Of a stretch of 53,113 bases of DNA, positions 15,096-21,977 are shown in pieces. The DNA lies in IMG/VR virus record IMGVR_UViG_3300045283_000190, positions 1-53,113 of that record; one strand, given 5' to 3'. The notes beneath the pieces were generated by a model that saw only the letters and a program-made list of their open reading frames with translations, made no database searches and was not told where the DNA came from. The DNA comes from a virus. The number at the start of each line of letters is the position of its first letter. Positions within the stretch are counted from its first letter, which is position 1. The translations under genes were made by a program, and so were the position numbers.

Positions 15096-15308
15096 CCTTG
15101 CCCGGAACCTTGCCCGGAACCTTGCCCGGACCTCGGGCAAGGTACCTTGCCTGACCCCTCGGGCAAGGTTTGGGGCAAGGTTCCGCGCCTATAACACGTG
15201 CGCGCGCGCGCTCTTATTCTCTAGTGTAAGACCTTGCCTTGGCGCCCCCGTGAGGGGGGCGCAGGCAAGGTCTCAGAGGCAAGGTTCCGGGCAAGGTTCC
15301 GGGCAAGG
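15096..15308. repeat. Iteron-like CCTTGCC/GGCAAGG array (candidate replication origin)
   Basis: Twelve copies of CCTTGCC in 213 noncoding bases. Forward copies start at 15096, 15108, 15120, 15145 and 15232; reverse copies (GGCAAGG) at 15136, 15162, 15174, 15264, 15278, 15290 and 15302. The outer groups are three tandem 12-bp units each, facing each other. In the middle is a perfect 8-bp hairpin (GCGCCCCC 15242-15249, GGGGGCGC 15255-15262) framed by the 15231-15238/15264-15271 pair, beside a less GC-rich stretch (15212-15230). Position behind the primase-helicase fits an origin. Confidence 0.75.
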
Positions 15309-15347
15309 TTGCATTCCCCGCCACGCCACCGCCCCCGAGGTCCGGCC

Positions 15348-15953
15348 ATGCCCCTGAGCTTCCGCGAGGCGCGGGCCGTGCTGCTCGGTGGCCGCGAGGG
15401 TCCCGGCTACGTGCTGGGCATCGACCAGGCCACCAGCAGCGGCTGGGCCGTGGTCGACCTGCAGACGCTGCGCTGCGTGAGGTCTGGCCAGGTGCGCGGG
15501 CATCTCGAGCAGGAGCACGCTCTCGCGGAGCTCGCCGAGACGCCGGGGCTGTGCTGGCCGAGTGTGCTGGTGGTGCTCGAGGATCACCGGCACATCCCAG
15601 CGAGCGACGGCATCCCGACGCGGAGCCTGCTGACGCTCGGGGAAGCGCGCGGTCGTTGGCTCGCGCTGCTGAGTCAGCGAGGCCAGCCAGAAGGCGCACG
15701 CATCCTCGCGGAGCCTTCGGTCTGGCGCCGCATGCTGGGCACCACCGCGAGGCTTCCCCGCAAGGCCTGGAAGGCGCAGGCGGTGGCCTGGGCCAAGGCG
15801 CACACGGGCCGCGACGTGCGCAGCGACGACGAAGCCGAAGCCGTGGTGATCGCGCTCTGGGGCGCCACGCAGGGCCTGGTGAAGTGGGCGAGTGAACGCC
15901 GCGAAGTGGCACCGAAGAAGCGGCTGATGAAGCCGCGGAGGAGAAGCGCATGA
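15348..15953 (+). CDS. RuvC-like Holliday junction resolvase
   Basis: 201 residues from ATG 15348 with GAGG upstream. RNase H-like fold with the catalytic acids in the expected places: VLGIDQATSSGWAVVD (D25), VVLEDH (E78) and RSDDEAEAVVIALWG (D160-E162). It should resolve branched DNA made during replication and recombination, before packaging. It lies immediately downstream of the candidate origin. Confidence 0.85.
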   Translation: MPLSFREARAVLLGGREGPGYVLGIDQATSSGWAVVDLQTLRCVRSGQVRGHLEQEHALAELAETPGLCWPSVLVVLEDHRHIPASDGIPTRSLLTLGEARGRWLALLSQRGQPEGARILAEPSVWRRMLGTTARLPRKAWKAQAVAWAKAHTGRDVRSDDEAEAVVIALWGATQGLVKWASERREVAPKKRLMKPRRRSA

Positions 15954-16258
15954 GCGAGTGGGATCAAACCGTGCCGACAGAGCCCCCTGGGGAGCCCGTA
16001 GAGCCTCTGGAGCCGACCCAGCCACCGGCGGAGCCTCTGGAGGGCGAGAGCGGCTCTGAGGGGCCTCGCAAGCGCCGGCGCGGGCCGGTCTCGCTCGAGG
16101 AGCAGCTGGGCGTGCTGCTCGACCGCAAGGAGCGCGAGCTCGACAAGCTCAAGGGGCGCGAGGCCGCGCTCCTTGAGGCGCTCGACAAGGTCAGAGACGC
16201 GCGCGTGTGCGCCGAGGCGGACCTTGGGCGGCTGCTCGCGGTCCGCTCTAGCGGCTAG
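15950..16258 (+). CDS. Proline/glutamate-rich coiled-coil protein
   Basis: 102 residues: a disordered N-terminus of repeated EPxEP/PPAEP, a basic patch (RKRRRG) and a coiled coil (SLEEQLGVLLDRKERELDKL...). Overlaps the RuvC-like stop by 4 bp. No family recognised. Confidence 0.6.
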   Translation: MSEWDQTVPTEPPGEPVEPLEPTQPPAEPLEGESGSEGPRKRRRGPVSLEEQLGVLLDRKERELDKLKGREAALLEALDKVRDARVCAEADLGRLLAVRSSG

Positions 16259-16301
16259 GCACGCACGCTCACGAGGGGACCTGACGGGGGGCTGAGGGGC
16301 C

Positions 16302-16493
16302 ATGTCTGACGATCTGCTGATGACTGGGAAAGACGTCGCCGCGAGGGCGCGCGTGAATCTGAGCACCTTCTATCGCTGGTGCCGGCGCGGCATCGGCCCG
16401 CGCTCGATCCGCATCGGCGGCACGACCCGCTACCGCACCAGCGAGGTCGAGCGCTGGCTAGAGACCGATCACCTACGCACCACCAAGCGCTGA
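16302..16493 (+). CDS. AlpA/excisionase-like HTH protein
   Basis: 63 residues forming a MerR-type winged helix (LMTGKDVAARARVNLSTFYRWCRRGIGP, RIGGTTRYRTSEVERWLE). Such proteins act as excisionases (recombination directionality factors) or small transcription regulators. Since no integrase was found, a regulator of the following accessory genes is more likely. Confidence 0.78.
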   Translation: MSDDLLMTGKDVAARARVNLSTFYRWCRRGIGPRSIRIGGTTRYRTSEVERWLETDHLRTTKR

Positions 16494-16513
16494 CAGAGAG
16501 AGGAACCGTCCCC

Positions 16514-16741
16514 ATGCCTATCGATTCGGCACAGCAAGAGCAGCTCGACAACTGGTTTTCGTACCACCCGCCCGTCGGCGACCAGGCCGCGCGCTACGGC
16601 GCCATCCGCGCAGCGGGCAAGGTCTTCGCCGAGAAGCTGACCGAGGTCTGCCCGGCGTCTGCAGACCGCACGGTCGCCATCCGGCACGTGAGAGACGCGG
16701 TCTATTCGGCAAACGCCAGCATCGCCTGTGGTGGCACATGA
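16514..16741 (+). CDS. Acb2/Tad1-family anti-defence sponge
   Basis: 75 residues. The helical hairpin pattern NWFSYHPPVGDQAARYGAIR (YHPP at 17-20), GKVFAEKLTEVCPASADRT and VAIRHVRDAVYSANASIA closely follows the Acb2/Tad1 hairpin family (Acb2 is also called Vs.4). Known members assemble into hexamers that capture the cyclic nucleotides made by CBASS or the signals made by Thoeris, and so block abortive defence. GAGAGGA precedes the ATG. It is the strongest anti-defence call in the genome; which nucleotide is bound cannot be told from sequence. Confidence 0.88.
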   Translation: MPIDSAQQEQLDNWFSYHPPVGDQAARYGAIRAAGKVFAEKLTEVCPASADRTVAIRHVRDAVYSANASIACGGT

Positions 16742-16980
16742 CCTGCTGCCCGCACCTCGAGACGGTCGCGTTAGGCACGCCGACCGACTGCCCGCTGCAG
16801 CGCCTCGCGGACGCCACGATCATGGCCACGCACCTGCACCGGCCCGGGCTCGCGGTGGTGGTGATCCTGGTCGACCTCGCGGACGGTCACACCGCGATGG
16901 GCGCGAGCGGCCTGCCTGCGCCGATCGTCGCGCGGGTGCTCGCGGATGAGGCCGCAGCCATTCGGCAGGGCGGGTCGTGA
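16738..16980 (+). CDS. Hypothetical protein behind Acb2-like gene
   Basis: 80 residues. An N-terminal Cys/His cluster (MTCCPHLETV, CPLQRL) is followed by a hydrophobic beta strand (LAVVVILVDLADGH). The ATG lies in the Acb2-like stop (ATGA), so the two are co-translated and may work together. No family recognised. Confidence 0.6.
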   Translation: MTCCPHLETVALGTPTDCPLQRLADATIMATHLHRPGLAVVVILVDLADGHTAMGASGLPAPIVARVLADEAAAIRQGGS

Positions 16981-17234
16981 CGATATCGCCTCGCAGCAGC
17001 CGCAGCAATGGGCACAGCCTTGCCATGTACGTGGTCTATGACCATCCCGCGGACCATCCCAACCACTACGCGCTGCGTCGTCAGGACGTGCACGGGGGGA
17101 AGGTGTCGACCGCCAAGGAGGTGGTGCTGTTCAGCTCACTCGAGGGAGCGCGCAGCTGGTGCCGGAAGCTTGGGCTGACGCCGATCGGGCGCATGCCGCA
17201 GGACGACCCAGCCATCGCGGAGGTCTGGACGTGA
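16977..17234 (+). CDS. Hypothetical protein
   Basis: 85 residues from GTG 16977; ATG 17025 would give 69 residues beginning MYVVYDHPADHP, which looks the more structured start. The core is a small alpha/beta unit (YVVYDHP..., VVLFSSLEGARSWCRKLGL). No family recognised. Part of the coupled accessory run. Confidence 0.55.
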   Translation: MTISPRSSRSNGHSLAMYVVYDHPADHPNHYALRRQDVHGGKVSTAKEVVLFSSLEGARSWCRKLGLTPIGRMPQDDPAIAEVWT

Positions 17235-17548
17235 GACGCAAGGACCTTACGCGTGTGGACATCGACTTGCTCCGCGAGGCGCTCTTGCTGCTGCGCGCGT
17301 GCTGGCCCAACGCGTCGTCAGGGGACTTCTCGATCGGGATGGACCTCGACACGGTGCAGGTCTACATCGAGTTCCCCCACGGTCGCGGAGGAGACGCGCC
17401 TTACTATGGCGATGCCACCTACGAATGCACGGGCATCAGCACGAACGACGCGCTGCGCAAGCTCATCGATGAGCAGCTACGTCCGCAGCTCGCGAGGATT
17501 CGCGCGGGCAAGCGGCCGGAGCTCGAGTGGCCAGAAGTAGACGATTAG
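17231..17548 (+). CDS. Hypothetical protein
   Basis: 105 residues from GTG 17231, with GGAGG 8 bases upstream inside the previous gene. N-terminal helix (DIDLLREALLLLRACW), a beta hairpin (MDLDTVQVYIEFPHG) and a C-terminal helix. No family recognised. It lies between the Acb2-like and RyR genes. Confidence 0.6.
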   Translation: MRRKDLTRVDIDLLREALLLLRACWPNASSGDFSIGMDLDTVQVYIEFPHGRGGDAPYYGDATYECTGISTNDALRKLIDEQLRPQLARIRAGKRPELEWPEVDD

Positions 17549-17569
17549 TCAGATCGAAAGGGGAACGTC

Positions 17570-18082
17570 ATGACAACCGAAACGCCAGAGACCAAGCCAG
17601 CAGAGCCAGCGACATCGCCACCTGAAGCAACGCAGATCCCTGCGGAGCCACCGCCAACGGCAACGACGCTGCCTGCGGAGCCACCCCCCGAGCCAACGCA
17701 GCTCCCCGCGGAGCCGCCATCGCGCGCAGTGATCGAGGCCATCGCGCGCCTCGCCCACCGCATCAACAACGTTTATCGATTCTCCCGTGGAGAACACATC
17801 GAGCGCTGGGACGACGCGAGCGCAGCCACCAAGCGCAGCGTGATCGCCGGCGTCGAAGCGCGACTGTCGGGCAGAGTCCGCAGCCCCGAGGACGCCCACA
17901 AGGGGTGGCTCGAGTTCAAGCGGGCCGAGGGCTGGCGACATGGGCCGGTGAAGGATGAGAAGCTCAGGACTCACCCCTGCTTCAAGCACTATCACGAGCT
18001 TGCGCCTGAGCAGCGCGTGAAGAACGCGCTGTTCATCGCAGCGGTCGACGGCGCAGCAGGAGTCTTGCGCGCACGAGGGTAG
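17570..18082 (+). CDS. RyR-domain protein
   Basis: 170 residues. Residues 1-50 are a Pro/Glu/Thr-rich disordered leader with repeated PAEPPP. Residues 54-160 are a complete RyR (ryanodine receptor repeat) domain: ARLAHRINNVYRF, ERWDDASAATKRSVIAGVEA, SPEDAHKGWLEFKRAEGWRHG, VKDEKLRTHPCFKHYHELAPEQ and ALFIAAVDG. Prokaryotic and phage RyR domains have been proposed to bind nucleotide-derived signals. Sitting about 0.8 kb behind the Acb2-like sponge on the same strand, it may be a second nucleotide sponge or sensor; this is inference. Confidence 0.88.
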   Translation: MTTETPETKPAEPATSPPEATQIPAEPPPTATTLPAEPPPEPTQLPAEPPSRAVIEAIARLAHRINNVYRFSRGEHIERWDDASAATKRSVIAGVEARLSGRVRSPEDAHKGWLEFKRAEGWRHGPVKDEKLRTHPCFKHYHELAPEQRVKNALFIAAVDGAAGVLRARG

Positions 18083-18107
18083 ACACAGCAACACGGCAGG
18101 GGGTCAC

Positions 18108-18818
18108 GTGGAGCGGATGGCCATCGATCAGACTGAGCTTGACGACCTGATCGCGCGCGAGATCGCAGAGGCACAAAGCGCCATGTGGGGGGACCACGAT
18201 CTAGGAGACCGCATCGACGCGAACGGCTACGAGACAGACAACCCGCAAGGCACACTCGCGGACAGGCGCACGCGCGCCGTCGTCGCGTACCACTGCCAGC
18301 TTCCCGAGGGGACGTGGTGTCCCACGCGCCTGCGCCGGCAGGACCAGGTGATGCTCATCGGCGCCGTGCAGTGCGTGGTCGCTATGCCGGCACGCGGCAG
18401 AGAGTATTTCTTGGGCTACGCACCCGCGCACTACGGTCCGCGGCTGGTACGGTTCAAGTGGGACCTGGTGACCGCTCGCATGCCGAGCGACCCGGGAGAC
18501 CCGGGCATGCCCATCGCGGGCAATACGGCAGCGTCGTACGCTCCCCTCTCGGACGTGCCTGACGACGAGTTTTTCGCGGCGCTCGACGAGCCGACGAACG
18601 CCGCCAAGCAGTTCACGCGCCTCGCACGCAGGACGCTGCGGGCGCTCGTAGCGCTGTGGTGGCTCGCCAGGTCCACGCGCTGGCTCAGCACGCTCGCCAT
18701 GGTGCTGGGGGCAGGACTGATCATGCTGCTCACCGGAAACGTCGTGGCGGCGCTGGTGACGGTGCTGCTGACCGCCGTCCTGTACGCGTTCTGGTCGCGG
18801 CTGGTAGGAGACACATGA
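18108..18818 (+). CDS. C-terminally membrane-anchored protein
   Basis: 236 residues from GTG 18108 (ATG 18117 is close by). Residues 1-165 are soluble with a beta-rich middle (REYFLGYAPAHYGPRLVRFKW) and an acidic segment with DDEFFAALDEP, similar to the FDALLREP motif of other proteins here. Two hydrophobic segments (about 190-210 and 213-230) anchor it in the membrane. Last large gene of the Acb2/RyR block. Function unknown. Confidence 0.65.
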   Translation: MERMAIDQTELDDLIAREIAEAQSAMWGDHDLGDRIDANGYETDNPQGTLADRRTRAVVAYHCQLPEGTWCPTRLRRQDQVMLIGAVQCVVAMPARGREYFLGYAPAHYGPRLVRFKWDLVTARMPSDPGDPGMPIAGNTAASYAPLSDVPDDEFFAALDEPTNAAKQFTRLARRTLRALVALWWLARSTRWLSTLAMVLGAGLIMLLTGNVVAALVTVLLTAVLYAFWSRLVGDT

Positions 18819-18901
18819 CCGTGGAGATGGTCCTCGTGCCCCTGGCCATCCTCGCCACGGGCGGGACGTGGGTGCTGTGCTGGCGCCAGAGCCGGTCCTA
18901 G
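18815..18901 (+). CDS. 28-residue single-span membrane peptide
   Basis: It starts in the stop of the previous gene (ATGA) with AGGAG 5 bases upstream. Residues 5-22 form one hydrophobic span, followed by a short basic tail. Coupling and ribosome-binding site make it plausible despite its size. It ends 4 bp inside the convergent gene. Confidence 0.45.
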   Translation: MTVEMVLVPLAILATGGTWVLCWRQSRS

Positions 18902-19146
18902 CGCGGCTCGAAGGCAGCCAGCGTCGCGCGCATCTCGCCGGCAAGGTGCATGCACGCCTGGGCCAGCTGGCGGTCCGCGTCGCTGACCCGGTCGCTCATC
19001 AGGAGCTCGTAGGCGCGGCCCAGCAGCGCGCACAGCTGCGCCGGCAGCCGCATCCCCATCGCCTCGGGCGTCGAGACGTGCTCGCGCTCGAGCCGGCTCA
19101 TCATGGCGGCGGCACAGGGGCAGGGGAAGGCTTGGGGGTCTGCCAT
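18898..19146 (-). CDS. Hypothetical helical protein
   Basis: 82 residues from ATG 19146. A Cys/Pro start (FPCPCAAAM) is followed by helices (LPAQLCALLGRAYELL, ADRQLAQACMHLAGEM). It overlaps the upstream gene by 46 bp. Unknown function; it forms a two-gene minus-strand unit with 19101-19400 inside an otherwise plus-strand region. Confidence 0.5.
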   Translation of the reverse strand: MADPQAFPCPCAAAMMSRLEREHVSTPEAMGMRLPAQLCALLGRAYELLMSDRVSDADRQLAQACMHLAGEMRATLAAFEPR

Positions 19147-19400
19147 CGAATCGACTCGCTGTCGGCGTAGCGCGCACTGCCAAGCGCGCCGCACTCCTGA
19201 CACCAGAGCAGCGAGGTGTCGAACTCCTCAAAGACCGAGCGACCGAGGTAGGCGACCGTCTGCGCTCGCCGGTGGTCGCACGCTGCCGCTCCGACCGCGA
19301 AGCCCGGTCTCTCGGGGAAGCCCGGCGGCGCGCGCTTCGGCGCGGACACCTGTTTCGCGGGGGCAAGGGCTGCGCGTGAGGGTCGTTTCGATCTCGGCAC
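19101..19400 (-). CDS. Hypothetical protein with zinc-binding pattern
   Basis: 99 residues from GTG 19400, with GGAAGA upstream. A basic N-terminus is followed by ACDHRRAQTV and CQECGALG, a Cys/His set that could hold one zinc, and a Pro-rich tail. No family recognised. Confidence 0.5.
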   Translation of the reverse strand: MPRSKRPSRAALAPAKQVSAPKRAPPGFPERPGFAVGAAACDHRRAQTVAYLGRSVFEEFDTSLLWCQECGALGSARYADSESIRWQTPKPSPAPVPPP

Positions 19401-19682
19401 ACCCGATCTTCCACGATTGATTGCTCGTTAGAACACATGGCAACGACGAGCATGTGTTGCCATTGACTTGCACTGAGTATCGCGGGACTTGTCAGGACTT
19501 CTCCTCGACCCACGTGCGCGTACATGCTGCGCTTTATGGGGAGATGGTCAGAAGCGCGGGAGGACGAGGCGGGTGAGGCGCTCTTTTCGTTCTATTGCGC
19601 TTCTCTGGCTTGTTACTCGCGCTTTCAATCGCTGATCTTGCTCGCCTACGTGACCTGCTGCGGGCGCCGGCACGAGGCCCAC
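19401..19682. promoter_or_regulatory. Divergent region with interleaved inverted repeats
   Basis: About 280 bp separating the minus-strand pair from the HTH gene that opens the structural half. Two inverted repeats interleave: ACACATG (19433-19439) with CATGTGT (19451-19457), and ATGGCAAC (19437-19444) with GTTGCCAT (19456-19463). Only one can form at a time, or both may be halves of a compound operator. I see no convincing -10. An open frame to 19524 extends the next gene leftwards but lacks a ribosome-binding site. Confidence 0.45.
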
Positions 19683-19880
19683 ATGCTCTCGCGGAGGGGC
19701 AAGACCGTCTACCAGGTCGCCGACCGTCTCGGCATCTCGCCGCAGACCGCGACCCGCTGGCTCTCGGAGCCGCTGCCGACCGTGCCGAGCTGGGCGAGGC
19801 GTGCCCTGCGCGAGCTCGAGGAGTACGGCGAGGAGGACGTCACCGAGGCGCTGTACCTGCCGTGGTGCGCCGCATGCTAG
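19683..19880 (+). CDS. Small HTH regulator
   Basis: 65 residues from ATG 19683 with GAGG upstream. TVYQVADRLGISPQTATRWLSE is a clear helix-turn-helix. As the first gene of the structural gene cluster it may regulate late genes. An in-frame start at 19524 would add 53 residues. Confidence 0.6.
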   Translation: MLSRRGKTVYQVADRLGISPQTATRWLSEPLPTVPSWARRALRELEEYGEEDVTEALYLPWCAAC

Positions 19881-20347
19881 CGGACTACGCAATCGCCCCG
19901 GCGGTCAGCGCGGAGCGCAACTTCATCGCGGACAGCTGGCGGCGCAGCCTCCAGGACCAGCCCGCGTACGCCTCGATGCCGACGCGCGGCTACGTCGCGT
20001 TCGCCAACGCGGTGATCGGGCACTTCATCGGGCCGGGCGGACAGCTTGTGCTCGACCCGCGCGACCGGCTCTACATCGCACGCGACCGGGAGCGGCCGGC
20101 GTACTGCTACGGCTGGCTGCTCGGACGTGACCTCTCCCCCGGACACGCGCTCGTCTACCTGTACGTCAAGAGCGCGCATCGGCGGCAGGGCATCGCGCGC
20201 GACCTCCTCCTGAACGCCATCGAGGCGACCGAGGACGGTCCGCTTACCTACGCGTTTCGCACGCGCGCGGACGCTTGGTTCGACGCGCTCGGGATGCAGT
20301 TCGTGCCGGTCGAGACGCTCGAGTACGGCGAAAGGCAAGCCTCGTGA
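19874..20347 (+). CDS. GNAT-family acetyltransferase-like protein
   Basis: 157 residues from ATG 19874 (GTG 19865 possible). The segment HALVYLYVKSAHRRQGIARDLLLNAI has the beta4-RRQGIA-helix acetyl-CoA site of GNAT proteins (residues 103-108), and the C-terminus ends with the usual beta strand (MQFVPVETL). Phages often carry such genes near the small terminase. Substrate unknown; possibilities include host proteins or DNA bases. Confidence 0.75.
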   Translation: MLADYAIAPAVSAERNFIADSWRRSLQDQPAYASMPTRGYVAFANAVIGHFIGPGGQLVLDPRDRLYIARDRERPAYCYGWLLGRDLSPGHALVYLYVKSAHRRQGIARDLLLNAIEATEDGPLTYAFRTRADAWFDALGMQFVPVETLEYGERQAS

Positions 20348-20634
20348 AAATCTCTCACGTCATGTTCTCGCGGGAGGTCCCGTCTCCGCGGGCCGTGAGC
20401 CGCTCGCGCTCCAACTGGGTGCTGTCCTTTGATGGGCCTGACTTCACCATCGAGCGCTCGGGCGACACGGTCGCGATCTGCTCGCGCGAGACCGGCCGGA
20501 CCATTCTGTACCCCTGGTGCACCGTCGCAGCGGCCGAGCCTGAGAGGCCGTCTTACGAGATCACAACGCAGCCTGCGCCCGCTCCTGCGCCGCTGCCTGC
20601 GCCCGCACCGACGAAGAACCGGCGGCAGCTGTGA
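20344..20634 (+). CDS. Hypothetical protein with Pro/Ala tail
   Basis: 96 residues from GTG 20344, overlapping the GNAT stop by 4 bp. The first 60 residues are beta-rich (NWVLSFDGPDFTIERSGDTVAICSR); the tail is PAPAPAPLPAPAPT. No family recognised. Confidence 0.55.
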   Translation: MKISHVMFSREVPSPRAVSRSRSNWVLSFDGPDFTIERSGDTVAICSRETGRTILYPWCTVAAAEPERPSYEITTQPAPAPAPLPAPAPTKNRRQL

Positions 20635-21020
20635 AGCGCCGGCAGGACAAGCTGGTCGGCATCGAGGGCGGGCGCCTGCTTCGGCGCGCTGCCATCGAGA
20701 TGGATGTGCTCGGCAAGCGCAACGCGCGTATCGCGGAGGTCGACGGGCGCGCGCACACGTACGCGCCGGGCAAGCACGAGGTCTGGTACATCGAGCGTCG
20801 CCACGCGAGTGGCATGTGGGAAGCCGAGGGCATCGAGGACATCGCGGACCAGGGCATGCTGCGCGTGCAGCGCTCGCTGAAAGAGAACCTCCTTCCGGCG
20901 CTGACCATGCAGCTCATCGGTAAGCTCGTGCGCGGCGGGGTGTTCAACGACTTCGCTTCGGCCAAGGCGCACGTGCTCGACGACTGCGAGTTTCTGCGCG
21001 CCGACAAGGTGACCGCCTGA
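20631..21020 (+). CDS. Hypothetical protein before small terminase
   Basis: 129 residues from GTG 20631, overlapping both neighbours. Beta-rich centre (HTYAPGKHEVWYIERRH) and a helical end (QRSLKENLLPALTMQLIGKLV). Its place right before the small terminase suggests a packaging or head role, but no family was recognised. Confidence 0.6.
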   Translation: MKRRQDKLVGIEGGRLLRRAAIEMDVLGKRNARIAEVDGRAHTYAPGKHEVWYIERRHASGMWEAEGIEDIADQGMLRVQRSLKENLLPALTMQLIGKLVRGGVFNDFASAKAHVLDDCEFLRADKVTA

Positions 21021-21532
21021 TGGGAAGGCGCGCACAGGTTGACGAGGACGTGGTCGACCCGCTCGCGGGGCTGACGCTCAAGGAGCGCAAGTTCGTGGAG
21101 GCATATCTCGGCGAGGCGGCCGGTAATGCAACACGTGCAGCACGCCTCGCAGGCTACAGCGGAGACCCGGTAACGCTCGCGGCGGTCGGTTACGCAAGAC
21201 TCAGAAAAACTCAGATACGCGATGCAATCGCACAGCTCGTCGACCAGGACGAGCTTGTCCCGAGCCGCATCGAGCGTCTGCGTCTCCTTGCCGCAACGGC
21301 TCGCGGCGAGGCGACTGATCAGCGGCTCACTGCGGACGGAGACATCGTCGAGATTCGCGTGCCGAGGCGCGACCAGGTCGCTGCCATCAAGGTGCTCTGC
21401 GAGCTCGCGGGCGACTTCCGCGAACCTGACAAGGCAGACGACGGCCTGCCGCCGGACCTGTCGCTCGAGCAGCTGTTCGACCTCGCAGGCATTCCTCGCG
21501 GAGAGCCTGAGCAGCCCGCGGAGCCCCATTGA
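21020..21532 (+). CDS. terS: Small terminase subunit
   Basis: 170 residues. LTLKERKFVEAYLGEAAGNATRAARLAGYSG is the DNA-binding HTH signature of Terminase_2-type small subunits, followed by a helical oligomerisation region and a C-terminal acidic segment. It recognises the packaging site and recruits the large subunit, whose gene lies unusually far away, at 41442. Confidence 0.88.
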   Translation: MGRRAQVDEDVVDPLAGLTLKERKFVEAYLGEAAGNATRAARLAGYSGDPVTLAAVGYARLRKTQIRDAIAQLVDQDELVPSRIERLRLLAATARGEATDQRLTADGDIVEIRVPRRDQVAAIKVLCELAGDFREPDKADDGLPPDLSLEQLFDLAGIPRGEPEQPAEPH

Positions 21533-21561
21533 CCCGCACACCACAGACGGAGCCACGCGCG

Positions 21562-21714
21562 ATGTTCATCGACGTCTATGGATGGCTCGTGCTCGCGTTC
21601 TGCGTCCTGGTGTTCCTTCGTAACGTCTGCACGTGGCCTCCGTACATCGTCTACGACGGGCTGATGGTCGTGATCCTCCTGGTGATGCTGCAGCGCCTCT
21701 TGGGTGTGCTGTGA
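21562..21714 (+). CDS. Small membrane protein
   Basis: 50 residues from ATG 21562 with GGAG upstream. Two hydrophobic segments (about 4-22 and 29-48). Sits between the small terminase and portal genes. Could be a holin-like peptide; unsupported. Confidence 0.5.
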   Translation: MFIDVYGWLVLAFCVLVFLRNVCTWPPYIVYDGLMVVILLVMLQRLLGVL

Positions 21715-21956
21715 GCCCCGCGGAGTTTCAAGCGCTCGCGCTGTCGCTGCGCGAGGCCGGCGCGGTGAAGGTCCGTTGCGGCGAGCTCGAGGTCATCTGG
21801 CCCGGTCCCTACACACCGAGCACAGAAGCGCGCCAGGCGTTCTCGAAGGCGCGCGCAGGCAGCAACGGCAAGCACGACGGGCCGCAGCCTGCGAACGCAG
21901 AAGAGGCGCGGCTGATGGCGTACAGGCGCGAACTGAACGGTGAAGACGATGACTGA
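21711..21956 (+). CDS. Hypothetical protein before portal
   Basis: 81 residues from GTG 21711 (GTGA overlap). N-terminal alpha/beta unit (FQALALSLREAGAVKVRCGELEVIWPG) and an acidic C-terminus. This N-terminal pattern is common in small phage head-gene-cluster proteins. Function unknown. Confidence 0.6.
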   Translation: MSPAEFQALALSLREAGAVKVRCGELEVIWPGPYTPSTEARQAFSKARAGSNGKHDGPQPANAEEARLMAYRRELNGEDDD

Positions 21957-21977
21957 CGTTCACTCGCGGGGTGCCCC

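Noticed and set aside
15096-15308. Possible CRISPR array
   Set aside because: The repeats are 7-12 bp, in both orientations and often directly abutting, with no equal-length unique spacers.
16302-16493. Excisionase as evidence of an integrating prophage
   Set aside because: No integrase or att-like repeat was seen, and AlpA-type HTH proteins often act as plain regulators.
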